Under the pieces are notes generated by a model, which saw nothing but the letters and a program-made list of their open reading frames with translations, did no database searches and was not told the origin of the DNA. The translations under genes were made by a program, and so were the position numbers. A DNA stretch of 64,000 nucleotides from Fictibacillus sp. b24 (lineage in GTDB: Bacteria; Bacillota; Bacilli; Bacillales; Fictibacillaceae): NCBI RefSeq assembly GCF_030348825.1, contig NZ_JAUCES010000005.1, positions 2,418,001 through 2,482,000 of the forward strand. The letters run 5' to 3'. The stretch's first letter is position 1. The number at the start of each line of letters is the position of its first letter. Of this stretch, positions 35,669 to 45,539 are shown one piece after another.

Positions 35669-36795
35669 AAAAAGTCTTGTATCTTGTTCCTATTCTTAGT
35701 CTTTTAACGGGTTGCTGGGATCAAAGCATGCTCAATCAAACAAAGCTTATAACAGCAGGAGGATTTGATTATACAAAGAACGGAAAAGTAGTCACAACGG
35801 CAGCTGTGCCACAAGCTGTAGCAACTGAAGCTGGACAAGGAAATATTATGAACCAAATTTTTTCTGCATCAGGTTTTACCGCGCGTCAAAGCAGACTTCG
35901 ATTAGATCGCAAGGTTTCAGAAAGACTGGAAGCATCTAAGAATCAAATTATTGTATTTGGTGAAGATGCTGCAAAAAAAGATATCTATCACTTATTGGAT
36001 GTTTTTTATCGAGACCCAAAATCGGCATTGAATGCAAAATTAGCGGTTTCTTCAGGAAAAGCTTCAGAGATAATTAGTACTGATTTTGAAGAGACTAAAC
36101 AATCGACGGGTGTTGGAGAATATTTAAGGGATTTAATCCGAAGTGCTGAAGAAGGTGCAACCATTCCAAAGGAAAACATACAGACGGTCTGTCCTGTTAT
36201 GTTTGATCCAGGTCAAGATTTTGCCCTTCCTTATTTAGAACCTGTCGGAGGAAAGGGAAAAGCAGTTAATGTAAAGGGAGTAGCACTTTTTCGAGGTCAC
36301 AAGATGGTAGGAAGTATTCCTGAACCATTATCTGTCGTTTATACGATGTTAACAGGTGAAGCCGCTACTATCCAAATGTCTACTACAAAAAAAATATGGC
36401 ATAAAAAAGATGAGGATACGTTAAACTTCGCCACCATTAAAGTTAAAAAAAATAAACGGCATTTTAATGTCTTGGTCTCTCCAACAGGAGAAATATCTGC
36501 TGAAATCAAATTAAAGACAAAAGTAGTGATTTCAGAATATCCACAAGATAACTTATCAAAACCTCCTGAAATAAAAGAAATAGAAAAATTGTTATCAAAA
36601 AAACTCTCAAAGGATGCTCAAGAAGTCATCAAAAGACTGCAGAAAATGAACAGTGATCCATATGGAGTTGGAAGAAAATTAATAGGGTTTCACTATCCGA
36701 CATGGGAAAAATTGAATTGGGAAGAAGAGTATCCTAAGATCAAATTTAAAGCTTCCATTGAGGTAGATGTAGTTGGAAGCGGGATTATAGAATAA
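35665..36795 (+). CDS. Spore germination receptor subunit C lipoprotein (GerAC/GerKC family)
   Basis: C subunit of the germinant receptor, a lipoprotein of 376 residues anchored on the outer face of the inner spore membrane. The signal ends at LLTG-Cys17 followed by WD, the standard GerAC start. Domain I covers about 20-200 and the C-terminal GerAC domain about 210-370 (KGVALFRGHKMVG near 208). GAGAAAGGA precedes the ATG, which overlaps the B-subunit stop. No fourth (D) subunit is found. The operon ends in repeat copy G; I see no clear plus-strand terminator. Confidence 0.92.
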   Translation: MKKVLYLVPILSLLTGCWDQSMLNQTKLITAGGFDYTKNGKVVTTAAVPQAVATEAGQGNIMNQIFSASGFTARQSRLRLDRKVSERLEASKNQIIVFGEDAAKKDIYHLLDVFYRDPKSALNAKLAVSSGKASEIISTDFEETKQSTGVGEYLRDLIRSAEEGATIPKENIQTVCPVMFDPGQDFALPYLEPVGGKGKAVNVKGVALFRGHKMVGSIPEPLSVVYTMLTGEAATIQMSTTKKIWHKKDEDTLNFATIKVKKNKRHFNVLVSPTGEISAEIKLKTKVVISEYPQDNLSKPPEIKEIEKLLSKKLSKDAQEVIKRLQKMNSDPYGVGRKLIGFHYPTWEKLNWEEEYPKIKFKASIEVDVVGSGIIE

Positions 36796-36831
36796 GGCTG
36801 TTTTGCGTAAGCTTTGTTGCTCTTGGAAGTG

Positions 36832-37085
36832 GTTAATTTCCGTTCTAGATGCTCGCTTTCCGCGGGGCAGGCGGTGAGCCACATTCTTAACGTTTCACTC
36901 TTAAGTGTCTCACCTGTCTAGTTGCAGTGGCTAGCCCCTCGAGGTCAAAAGCTAAATGGTCCAATAAGCAAAGTGCGCCTTTCTAGCCCATTCACCTTTT
37001 GCTGGTCGGGGCTGAACGAGCCACTTCCACTTTTCGGACTGCCCGCCTGTCCCGCAGGAGTCTCGCACCTTGCACTACAATTAAC
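36832..37085 (-). repeat. Composite hairpin repeat, copy G, with nested module
   Basis: Minus-orientation family element with outer arms GTTAATT/AATTAAC (another double change), enlarged by the nested module at about 36915-37041, closely matching the module in copy B. It lies between convergent gerAC-type and sbcC genes. Both modules contain an open frame starting MQWLAPRGQKLNGP, which I treat as chance. Confidence 0.88.
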
Positions 37086-37146
37086 TGTCAGAGAAGAAAA
37101 TACAAATGAGGTTTTCAAGCAACATTCTTTTAGAAAAAAGCCTAGA

Positions 37147-37185
37147 ATAAAAAGGCTTAGGGATTTCTCCTTAAGCCTTTTTATC
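37147..37185 (-). terminator. Terminator of the addB-addA-sbcD-sbcC operon
   Basis: On the minus strand AAAAAGGCTTA pairs with TAAGCCTTTTT around a 12-base loop; T residues continue on the minus strand. Confidence 0.85.
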
Positions 37186-37203
37186 ATTATCGTTGTTGTT
37201 TTT

Positions 37204-40200
37204 TTAAACTTGATCAAGACGGACCCTTGTTCCTCTGCCTGAGTGCTCGGCTGGTTCTACGATTAATCGTTTTGTTAATCGTGCTTTTAATTCGGGTATG
37301 TGCGAAATGACTCCAATAGAGAAGTTTTCCATCTGTACTTTTTCGAGTGCTGTTACTACCGTATCGAGCAACTCTTGATCAAGAGTACCAAACCCTTCAT
37401 CTAAGAAGAAAAATTGCAGCGGAAACTTCCCTCTTAACTGAATTTGGGCTGACAGCGAAAGTGCAAGTGAAAGTGATGTCAAGAACGTTTCACCGCCAGA
37501 CAAGGAAGTAACAGGTCGCTTGATCCCTCCATTTGCATCATCTCGAATAACGAAACCACCACTGGAATCAACTTCAATGGCGTATCGTCCTCTCGTAAGC
37601 TTCGACAATCTGCTGGATGCATCACGTGTTACTAGATGAAGCTGCTCTTCTGCCATAAACTCCACAAAGGCATTACCACGAAACACACTTTGAAGTTTGC
37701 CCAATTGCTCCAATAGATGAGATACTTTATCCTTCTCCTCTTGAAGTTCATTGTATCGTTTATGGTTATTCTCAATCGTTATGAAGATTTGTCTAGCTTC
37801 TCCTACTGCTTCACGTGTATCATTTGTTTCTTGAATTAACGTAAGTAGCTGTTCTTTTGCAGACTGTACCTGCTCAATGGAAAGCAGCTCAGATGGCAGT
37901 TTTCCTTTGATTTCATCAAGTGCAGAAGCATTTGTTTTACATTGATCTTGATATTGAGTAATTTGATGCTCCCATTTGATTTGAACCTCTTCGTTTTTTA
38001 AACAGCTTTCAAATTCTTCATAGGAACGGAAATCTGATGAGCTCAAATGCTTGTTCCATTCTTGCTCAGCTTTTTCTTTTCTTATTTGAGCATCTTTTAG
38101 CTGCTGAACAACAGAATGATAAGCTTTATCACATTCTACATACTGATGGTTTGCCTTTTCATAACCTTGTTCTGCAAGCGAATATTTACTTTTCAGATCG
38201 TTCAGTTGTTTTTCTATTTCTTCAAATGCGACTTGAACGGTCTGTTCGCCGACTCTTTTATATATCTTATCCTTTATAGCCTGAACATCTTGTTTTAGCA
38301 TCTCTTGTTGACTGGAAGAGACGTTCATCTCGCTATGCAATCTCGATTTTTCTTCTTTCGCCGACTCCAGTTTTTTTGCTTGCTGTTCCAAAAATTCTTC
38401 AGCTACAGTTAAACTTTTTAATATATCAGCTTGCCGGTTTTCCCTGATTTGAAATTGATTCTGTTCATCTGTAAGCATGTCTGGTTCAAAAGGAATGTCC
38501 GATTGTTTCCATTCTGACAGAAGCTCTTCATTCTTTTCAGTTAAGGATGAAATTTGGTTTCCTAATTTTTCTTTTTGATTTAAGCTGTTATCAATCGTTG
38601 AAGAAAGACGCTCCGATTTTTTTTGCTCATCATCTAGTTGGTTTAACCAAGAATCTACTTGTTCTTCTATCTGGATTCTGTCTTGTTGGATACCTTTCAC
38701 TTTTGCAGTGTGGTTTTCAAATTCAAGAAACGAAAACGCAACTGACTTTTCTATTTCATCAATCGTCATACTCTGATTTGAAGCTGCTGTTTCTGCTGCT
38801 GCGAAATCGAGTCTGTTCCACACTTTTTGAGATGATTTTTCAAGCACTTCACTATTATGCTTCAGATCATAATCGAGCCTCTTCAACACTTCATAGGCAG
38901 TTTCTAACTCTTGGATTTCTTCTTCATGATTTTCTGTATCCTTCATATATTGTATAGGCGAAGGATGCACCGTCGAACCGCAGACAGAACAAGGTTCGTT
39001 CTCTTTTAGTTCAGCGGAAAGCTGTGCGGCCAAATGATGGATACGTATTTGCTCCTGCTTGCTTTTTCGCTCTTTAAGTTCATTTTGAAGAGAAGTGGTC
39101 AACTGCTCATTTCTGCGCACACTGTTCCAAATTTCATCATATAACCGCTGAATGCTGTTGGTTAATTTTTTCCCTTTATCGAAGGTTTCTGAAAGAGCTT
39201 TTTGAATACTTTCTTTCGTTTGTTCAACTTCTTTCAGTTCGCTTTCTGTTGCGGTCAATTCACCTAAAAGCTTTTGGTGTTCTGCCTCAACATCTTTTAA
39301 ACGTTGTGATAAGAGGATGGCTTGCTGATAAATGCTTCGATCTTTTTGTGTAACCTCAATTTTGGATAACTCCGTTTTTAAGGCTGTCTGTTTGTCTTTT
39401 CCTCGTTTTAGAACATCAGACGCATCGGTCTCTGCTTTTTCACTTTCTTTATATGCTTTAACGAATGCATCATGTTTTTCTGCTTCTCTTTTTAATGCCC
39501 GGCTCTTATCATCAAGCTCTTTTTCCCAGTCAAACGCTTCTTTTAAACTGCTCCGTTTTTCAATAAGAATCGGTTCTTGATGATTTCTTTTCTTCTTAGC
39601 AGCTTCGTACTTTTCTTCTGACTCTGAAAATAATACCTTTAGGCTCTCTGTACGTTTTTTAAGCTCTTCATGTTCATCAGAGATCTTTCTTTCTGTAGAA
39701 ACCGAAGCGTTCCACTCATTGGCATAAGGATAGATTTTATCCGCATGAACAGCACGTTTTAATTGAACCTGCAGAAGCTCCATGTCCGTTTGCTGACTTT
39801 TTAATTCGCTCTGTTCTTTCATCAGTTTTTCATGCTGAACTTGAGCTTCCCAGAACAATTCCAATGATTTCACGTTCTCATCTTCTTGTTGCATCCGCTC
39901 TGAGATCTTCTTCAGTTTTTCAGCTTTTTCTTTTAAAGCAATAGCAGCGCTCTCTAATGATTCAGAAGAAGCGTCACCTAAACCAGCCTGCTCAGCTGTA
40001 ATCTCATTACTTCGGTTTCTTTGTTCATCTGATCTTTTCTTTAATTTGTGATTTAATACATCACCATATTTTTCAAGCTGAAACAGCCGCTGCAGCATCT
40101 GTCTTCGATCGGCACCTTTTAATGATAAAAATTCAGCAAATTTACCTTGAGGCAATACGACTGCACGAGTAAAATCATCAATCGTAAGTCCGATCAGCTC

Positions 40201-40605
40201 TTGGACAAGACGAGTAACATCTCTTTCTTTATCTGCATGAACGACAGATTCCTCACTCACTGTTTCGATCAGTCTGCATGTACTCGTTCGAATCGTATGT
40301 TCTCCACTTCTTTTAAAAGAACGTTCTACTGTATATTCCTTTTGCTGAACACCCTCTCCTAATTGAAACGAAAAAGAAACAGAAAGCTTGTCTTCAGCCT
40401 GATTCATAATGCCATGTGTACCGCCCGCTGCACGTTCTACTTTTCCATACAGTGCTAATGTAACTGCATCAAGAATCGTGGATTTCCCGCTTCCAGTCGG
40501 TCCGAAAATACCGAAGACACCACCAGAACATAGCTCATGAAACGGAACAGATTGTGCTTCCCGAAAACTCTGCAATCCTGAAACAGTCAAAGATATCGGT
40601 CTCAT
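37204..40605 (-). CDS. sbcC: Exonuclease subunit SbcC (Rad50-like ATPase)
   Basis: SMC-like ATPase of the SbcCD nuclease, which opens hairpins and clears DNA ends. 1133 residues: N-terminal Walker A GPTGSGKST near 35, a very long antiparallel coiled coil (about 180-950) broken by the zinc-hook CSVC near residue 530 that dimerises two molecules, then the ABC signature SLSGGETFLTSLSLALSLS near 1035 and Walker B FFLDEGFGTLD near 1070. Its start overlaps the sbcD stop as ATGA. Given the many long inverted repeats in this genome, a hairpin-cleaving enzyme is relevant, but the link is only suggestive. Confidence 0.95.
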   Translation of the reverse strand: MRPISLTVSGLQSFREAQSVPFHELCSGGVFGIFGPTGSGKSTILDAVTLALYGKVERAAGGTHGIMNQAEDKLSVSFSFQLGEGVQQKEYTVERSFKRSGEHTIRTSTCRLIETVSEESVVHADKERDVTRLVQELIGLTIDDFTRAVVLPQGKFAEFLSLKGADRRQMLQRLFQLEKYGDVLNHKLKKRSDEQRNRSNEITAEQAGLGDASSESLESAAIALKEKAEKLKKISERMQQEDENVKSLELFWEAQVQHEKLMKEQSELKSQQTDMELLQVQLKRAVHADKIYPYANEWNASVSTERKISDEHEELKKRTESLKVLFSESEEKYEAAKKKRNHQEPILIEKRSSLKEAFDWEKELDDKSRALKREAEKHDAFVKAYKESEKAETDASDVLKRGKDKQTALKTELSKIEVTQKDRSIYQQAILLSQRLKDVEAEHQKLLGELTATESELKEVEQTKESIQKALSETFDKGKKLTNSIQRLYDEIWNSVRRNEQLTTSLQNELKERKSKQEQIRIHHLAAQLSAELKENEPCSVCGSTVHPSPIQYMKDTENHEEEIQELETAYEVLKRLDYDLKHNSEVLEKSSQKVWNRLDFAAAETAASNQSMTIDEIEKSVAFSFLEFENHTAKVKGIQQDRIQIEEQVDSWLNQLDDEQKKSERLSSTIDNSLNQKEKLGNQISSLTEKNEELLSEWKQSDIPFEPDMLTDEQNQFQIRENRQADILKSLTVAEEFLEQQAKKLESAKEEKSRLHSEMNVSSSQQEMLKQDVQAIKDKIYKRVGEQTVQVAFEEIEKQLNDLKSKYSLAEQGYEKANHQYVECDKAYHSVVQQLKDAQIRKEKAEQEWNKHLSSSDFRSYEEFESCLKNEEVQIKWEHQITQYQDQCKTNASALDEIKGKLPSELLSIEQVQSAKEQLLTLIQETNDTREAVGEARQIFITIENNHKRYNELQEEKDKVSHLLEQLGKLQSVFRGNAFVEFMAEEQLHLVTRDASSRLSKLTRGRYAIEVDSSGGFVIRDDANGGIKRPVTSLSGGETFLTSLSLALSLSAQIQLRGKFPLQFFFLDEGFGTLDQELLDTVVTALEKVQMENFSIGVISHIPELKARLTKRLIVEPAEHSGRGTRVRLDQV

Positions 40606-41783
40606 CCAGCTTCCTCTCCTTCTGTGTCCTCTTCACCAACAAGATCTAAGAAAAGGGATACTAATTGTTCATCGGGAACAGCTCCGCCTGTCTGCCTTTT
40701 ATAAAACGTTGTAAACAGTTCATCTACAGGCAATTTTTGTGCAGAAACAGATACCTGTTCACCAAGTCCTTCTTTAAAAACAGGTTTAATATGAACAATT
40801 CCTTCATGTGCTTTACGAAGTCTCTGGATTTCCTCCATCGAGAGTGCATCTTCTACATGAATAGATAAATCAATCCAGCAATTGTGATGCATTCCCTCTT
40901 CAATTCCCTTGAATACTTCTGAAACCCCATTTTTCGCTTCCCAAGTGACAAGCGGCTTACCAGAAGCTAGATAAATCTCTTCCACTTTTGCTTTACCGTT
41001 CGGTTCAACATCAACTATGGAGACCGATTTGGCTTGACCACTTTCAGAAAAGCTGTAAGAAAGGGGTGAACCTGAATAACGTGCTTCTGTTTTTGCACGT
41101 TTAATGATTTGTGGTCGGTGAAGGTGTCCGAGCGCTACGTATTGAGCGGATTTCGGAAGACTTTCAGCCGCTACTGTATACGCACCTCCAATATGAACAG
41201 GACGCTCTGAATCCGTTTCTTTGCTTCCTGCTACATAAAGATGACTCATCGCGACATGCACGTTTCCTGGCTGAAAGTTAGATGTGATTTTTTTAAAATA
41301 TGAATCGACCCAATCATCATATTGCGTTCGAACATCCAGCTCTTCTGACGATTCACTTAACAGCATTTTCAGGCGTGATTCAGAAGGGTAGGGAAGTGCT
41401 GCGATCTCAAGCATCTGTCCTGATTTTTGAATCGGAATCCGCTGCAATTCTAATGTTGGCAGTCCAACCAGCGTAATTCCAAGTTCCCTTGAAAGCGGAA
41501 ACGAGGCAGCCAATCTGTCTGGATGATCGTGGTTTCCTGCTATCGCAATAAAGGGACACTCTCCCTTTCTGCTGATTCTTGCTATTGCATCAAAAAACAT
41601 TTGCTCTGCAGCAGCAGGAGGGTTCACCGTATCGAACACATCTCCAGCCATTAGTACGGCATCAATCTTTTCGCTTTTCACGATTTCTACCAGTTCGTCC
41701 AAAAAAGCTTGCTGTTCAGCCAGCCTGCTTCTGCCTTCCAATGAACGCCCGAGATGCCAGTCTGCGGTATGAAGCAATCGCAT
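40602..41783 (-). CDS. sbcD: Exonuclease subunit SbcD (Mre11-like nuclease)
   Basis: Calcineurin-like metallophosphoesterase, nuclease partner of SbcC. 393 residues. The phosphoesterase motifs are MRLLHTADWHLG at the N-terminus (Asp8, His10), AGDVFD near 46-51, GNHDHPDR near 82-89 and ALGHLHRPQ near 225. GGGGGG lies about 8 bases before the ATG. It follows addA by 15 bases and overlaps sbcC by 4, so addBA-sbcDC form one operon as in B. subtilis. Confidence 0.95.
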   Translation of the reverse strand: MRLLHTADWHLGRSLEGRSRLAEQQAFLDELVEIVKSEKIDAVLMAGDVFDTVNPPAAAEQMFFDAIARISRKGECPFIAIAGNHDHPDRLAASFPLSRELGITLVGLPTLELQRIPIQKSGQMLEIAALPYPSESRLKMLLSESSEELDVRTQYDDWVDSYFKKITSNFQPGNVHVAMSHLYVAGSKETDSERPVHIGGAYTVAAESLPKSAQYVALGHLHRPQIIKRAKTEARYSGSPLSYSFSESGQAKSVSIVDVEPNGKAKVEEIYLASGKPLVTWEAKNGVSEVFKGIEEGMHHNCWIDLSIHVEDALSMEEIQRLRKAHEGIVHIKPVFKEGLGEQVSVSAQKLPVDELFTTFYKRQTGGAVPDEQLVSLFLDLVGEEDTEGEEAG

Positions 41784-41798
41784 TGTAATCCCCCCTTA

Positions 41799-44700
41799 TT
41801 ATTTCACTTGTAGAATGTGTCCACCGTCAAAAAAGTATAGGTAGCGTTCTTTGACAGGCTTCTTTAAAATTCTTTCTATCGCTTTTGAATAAAGCGTAAG
41901 CTGCATTTCGTAACGATTTAAAAGCGTTTCTTTTGCTCCAGAAAAGCCATCTGTAAAACGGTTTGTGATCTTATCCGTTTTATAATCTATTAATATGAAA
42001 CCATCTTCCTCTTCAAGCAGGCCGTCAATCACCCCTTGAACAAGCACATGCTCTTCTTCTCCATCCCAGTTTCTTTGAATCTCAGACAATGGAAGCGCCA
42101 TGCTGAACGGGATCTCTCTCTTAAAATCACCGTTCTCTATGATTCTTTTTCCAAGCGGCCCTTCAATGAACTGTTGAATTTGAGAAAGCTGAATGTATTC
42201 AGCTTGTTCTGCTGTAAGAAGTTCTTTCGCTTCCATTTCAGCAAGCTGTTCCTGAAGCTCTTCTATTGAGGAAGCTTTTGTAAAATCAACGTGCTGCATG
42301 ACCATATGCATGGCCGTACCTACTTCAGCAGCATTTAACTGAGTTTCTTGCATGAATCTCGGGCGTTCATGAATCACTTGCTGAGCGGCTTTAACTAAAT
42401 CCGTCGAGCTGTACTCATCTGCTTGATATTGTTTTTTGATTTCAGTTACAGATTGCTTCGAACGTGTAAACGTTGAGAGTTTATGTGTATATTCCCATTC
42501 TAATCGTCGCTTGATTTCAGTAAAATGTTCACTAACAGAATCTACTGGTTCGTTGTTTTCAAGGTTTGCTAATAACTCTTCTTGTTTCTGCTTTTCTTCC
42601 ATCTCTAACTCTTCGTATTCACTAGCTGGAAGAATCGTAATCTTCCAATCGGTATCATCCATATAAACTTCGCCTCTGCCTCTTTCCCCTGTTCCAAGAA
42701 CAGAAAGAAGAGGATCAGCATTTTTATGGCGTATGACCGCTCTTCCAATCCAGTCTAGATAACTTTTTACTCCGGCACGTTCAAAGTCAGGCAGCATCCA
42801 ATTTTCTTCGTAAAGAGAATCACTCCAGGCATTAGCAGATTTTTCAATGTCATTAACTGTGCCGACTAAGTATAATTTTTCCTTAGCACGTGTAAGTGCT
42901 ACGTACAGCACACGCATTTCTTCTGCGATCAGCTCCATTTTCTTTCTGCCCGCAATTGCCAGCTTCGGAAGTGTTGGATAGGCAACGCGATATTCGGGAT
43001 TGATATATTGAGTTCCAAGACCAAGCTCTTTATGAAGAAGAACTTTCTCGTTCAGATCTCTCGTATTGAACTGTTTGTTAATTCCTCCTACGAAAACGAT
43101 AGGGAACTCGAGACCCTTACTTTTATGAATGGTCATCACCCTAACTACATCTTCTTGCTCACCAAGAGCTCTTGCTGCTCCAAGGTCCTTCCCGCGTTCC
43201 TGCATTCTCTCAATAAAGCGAAGAAAGCGGAACAGACCCCGAAAAGATGTACTTTCATACATTTTTGCACGATCGTATAGTGCTCTCAAGTTGGCTTGAC
43301 GCTGTTTTCCTCCAGTCAGTCCCCCAACATAATCAAAATAACCTGTTTCGCGGTAGATGTCCCATATAAGATCAGCTAGAGATCCTTGACGTGCTTGATG
43401 ACGCCACAATTCCAGCTGCTGCAAAAACCGTGAAACTTTCCCGCGAATTTCAGGATTTTCTCCTTCTGCCGCATATAGTTCGACGGCACCAAGGTAATTG
43501 TCTTGCTTCTGCTTCAACCTTACGACAGCAAGCTCTTCACCGGTCATGCCAACTAGCGGTGAACGAAGAACAGCTGCCAGCGGTATGTCTTGTAAAGGGT
43601 TATCAATTACTTTCAACAGTGACATCATGACATGAATCTCGGTAGCGTCAAAATAGCCAGTCGAAAGTTCAGCATAAGCTGGTATGCCTTGCTGTTTAAA
43701 TTCTTCTAAAATGACAGGCGCCCACACAGACGTTGCCCGGAACAGCATGACAATGTCTTTATATTTAGCTGGACGCATTGATTTCGTATTTTTATCAAAA
43801 ACAAGATGAGGAGAGTTTCCTGTTGTCCCCACAATCTGTTTAATTTTTTCTGCGATCACTCTTGCCTCAAGCTGAACGGTTTCAAGCTCTGATTTTTCCA
43901 CTTCACCGCTCTCTAGGCCTTCTTCATCAACAACATGCTGGCTTTTATTAATAAGGATCAGCTCAGGCTCATTGCCATCTTGTTCTGGATAATAGCTCGC
44001 ACCAAGCTTCAGTTCAGCATCCTCACTATATTCGATCTCTCCAACCGTTTCGTTCATGATTTGTCTGAACAAATAGTTGGTAGCTTGCAGAATGCCATTT
44101 CGGCTTCTAAAGTTTTTGGCTAGATCAATTCGCAAGCCACTTCCGCCTTCTTTTGAAAACTGCTTGTACTTAGATAAAAACAGAAGAGGTTCAGCAAGGC
44201 GAAACCGATAAATCGACTGTTTCACATCTCCAACCATGAACATGTTTCCTGTGTGTCCATCTTTAGACACTAAACGAACAATGGATTCTTGCACAAAGTT
44301 TGTATCTTGATATTCATCAACTAATACTTCTACGAATCGATTACGGTACTCTAATGCTGCATCTGAAGGAACAGGATCATTCATCGTTGATCCTTCACCT
44401 TTTAACACGTGAAGGCAATAATGCTCCAGATCACCAAAGTCTACAAGCGACTTTTCCCGCTTTGCTTCGCGATATCTTTGTCCAAACGTTTTTACTAAAG
44501 AAGAGAGCTCCTTGACGATCGGCGCCATCTCTTCAATGTGAACAATATAAGAATCAGGGTGTCTGTCGAAGTAATCTTCTTTTAGAGCGCTAGTTCGTTT
44601 CTTAATGGTGTCTCTCATCGATTTAACTTTATTCTTTAATTCTTCATCTACATCTTTTCCGCGAACAGCTTTTAACTTAGGCGAAGCATAGGTTTGAAAT

Positions 44701-45539
44701 TCTTCGTAAAGCTGATTCCAACTATTCTTTGCCCCATATATTCTGTTAATAAAAGCTAGATCTTCTTGCAGCGTTTCTGCATAAGCAAGAGGACCTCCTG
44801 GGGCTTGAGCGAATTCAAGTGCTCTTTGCGCCAACGCACGCAGCCCTTCTACCTGGATCGAAATATCAGCCAGTAATTCTTGCGTCCAAGGAAGTTCATC
44901 AATAGAAGATGCTTGCACTTGGTACGTTTCGGCCATCTGATCGAGCCATCCGTCAGGATCAGGATGACTTCTTGCAAAATCATAAAGAGACAGCACAAGC
45001 TTTTGAAGTTCCATATCATTTCTGTCAGAACTGTACGCATCAACCACTTCATAAAAAATATGTTCTTCTCCCTTGCTGTACTCTTCTTCAAAAAGATCTT
45101 CAATCACTTCTTGACGAATAAGTTCTGCTTCCGTTTCTTCTGCAACACGAAAACCCGGGTCAAGATCGGTTTCATAATAATGCTTGCGTAGCACCTCAAT
45201 ACAAAATGAGTGAAGTGTAGAAATAGAAGCTTTGTTTATCAGATTCAGCTGTCTTCTTAAATGAAGAGAAGAAGGGTTTTGCGACAATTCTTTATCGATC
45301 GCTTCCCCTATCCGTTTTCTCATTTCAGCTGCTGCCGCGTTAGTAAACGTAACAATAAGCAGTCTGTCAACATCTGCGGTCTTTTCGCGGATCATCGTAA
45401 TGATGCGTTCTACGAGAACTGCTGTTTTACCAGACCCTGCCGCTGCAGCAACAAGTACATTTTCGCCTCTTGCTTGAATCGCTTGCCACTGTTCATCCGT
45501 CCACGTGGCACCTTCAGGTTTAGGAATTAATGTTTTCAA
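41799..45539 (-). CDS. addA: ATP-dependent helicase/nuclease subunit A
   Basis: Motor and nuclease subunit of the AddAB complex, which resects double-strand breaks and, after meeting a Chi-like site, yields a 3' strand for RecA. 1246 residues. The UvrD-type helicase core has Walker A AAAGSGKTAVLVERI near 33, motif II VDEYQDTN near 408 and motif VI RVLYVALTRAKEKLY near 890. The C-terminal RecB-type nuclease has the motif ILIDYKTDKI near 1185. The ATG overlaps the addB stop (ATGA). Length is normal for Bacillaceae. Confidence 0.96.
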   Translation of the reverse strand: MKTLIPKPEGATWTDEQWQAIQARGENVLVAAAAGSGKTAVLVERIITMIREKTADVDRLLIVTFTNAAAAEMRKRIGEAIDKELSQNPSSLHLRRQLNLINKASISTLHSFCIEVLRKHYYETDLDPGFRVAEETEAELIRQEVIEDLFEEEYSKGEEHIFYEVVDAYSSDRNDMELQKLVLSLYDFARSHPDPDGWLDQMAETYQVQASSIDELPWTQELLADISIQVEGLRALAQRALEFAQAPGGPLAYAETLQEDLAFINRIYGAKNSWNQLYEEFQTYASPKLKAVRGKDVDEELKNKVKSMRDTIKKRTSALKEDYFDRHPDSYIVHIEEMAPIVKELSSLVKTFGQRYREAKREKSLVDFGDLEHYCLHVLKGEGSTMNDPVPSDAALEYRNRFVEVLVDEYQDTNFVQESIVRLVSKDGHTGNMFMVGDVKQSIYRFRLAEPLLFLSKYKQFSKEGGSGLRIDLAKNFRSRNGILQATNYLFRQIMNETVGEIEYSEDAELKLGASYYPEQDGNEPELILINKSQHVVDEEGLESGEVEKSELETVQLEARVIAEKIKQIVGTTGNSPHLVFDKNTKSMRPAKYKDIVMLFRATSVWAPVILEEFKQQGIPAYAELSTGYFDATEIHVMMSLLKVIDNPLQDIPLAAVLRSPLVGMTGEELAVVRLKQKQDNYLGAVELYAAEGENPEIRGKVSRFLQQLELWRHQARQGSLADLIWDIYRETGYFDYVGGLTGGKQRQANLRALYDRAKMYESTSFRGLFRFLRFIERMQERGKDLGAARALGEQEDVVRVMTIHKSKGLEFPIVFVGGINKQFNTRDLNEKVLLHKELGLGTQYINPEYRVAYPTLPKLAIAGRKKMELIAEEMRVLYVALTRAKEKLYLVGTVNDIEKSANAWSDSLYEENWMLPDFERAGVKSYLDWIGRAVIRHKNADPLLSVLGTGERGRGEVYMDDTDWKITILPASEYEELEMEEKQKQEELLANLENNEPVDSVSEHFTEIKRRLEWEYTHKLSTFTRSKQSVTEIKKQYQADEYSSTDLVKAAQQVIHERPRFMQETQLNAAEVGTAMHMVMQHVDFTKASSIEELQEQLAEMEAKELLTAEQAEYIQLSQIQQFIEGPLGKRIIENGDFKREIPFSMALPLSEIQRNWDGEEEHVLVQGVIDGLLEEEDGFILIDYKTDKITNRFTDGFSGAKETLLNRYEMQLTLYSKAIERILKKPVKERYLYFFDGGHILQVK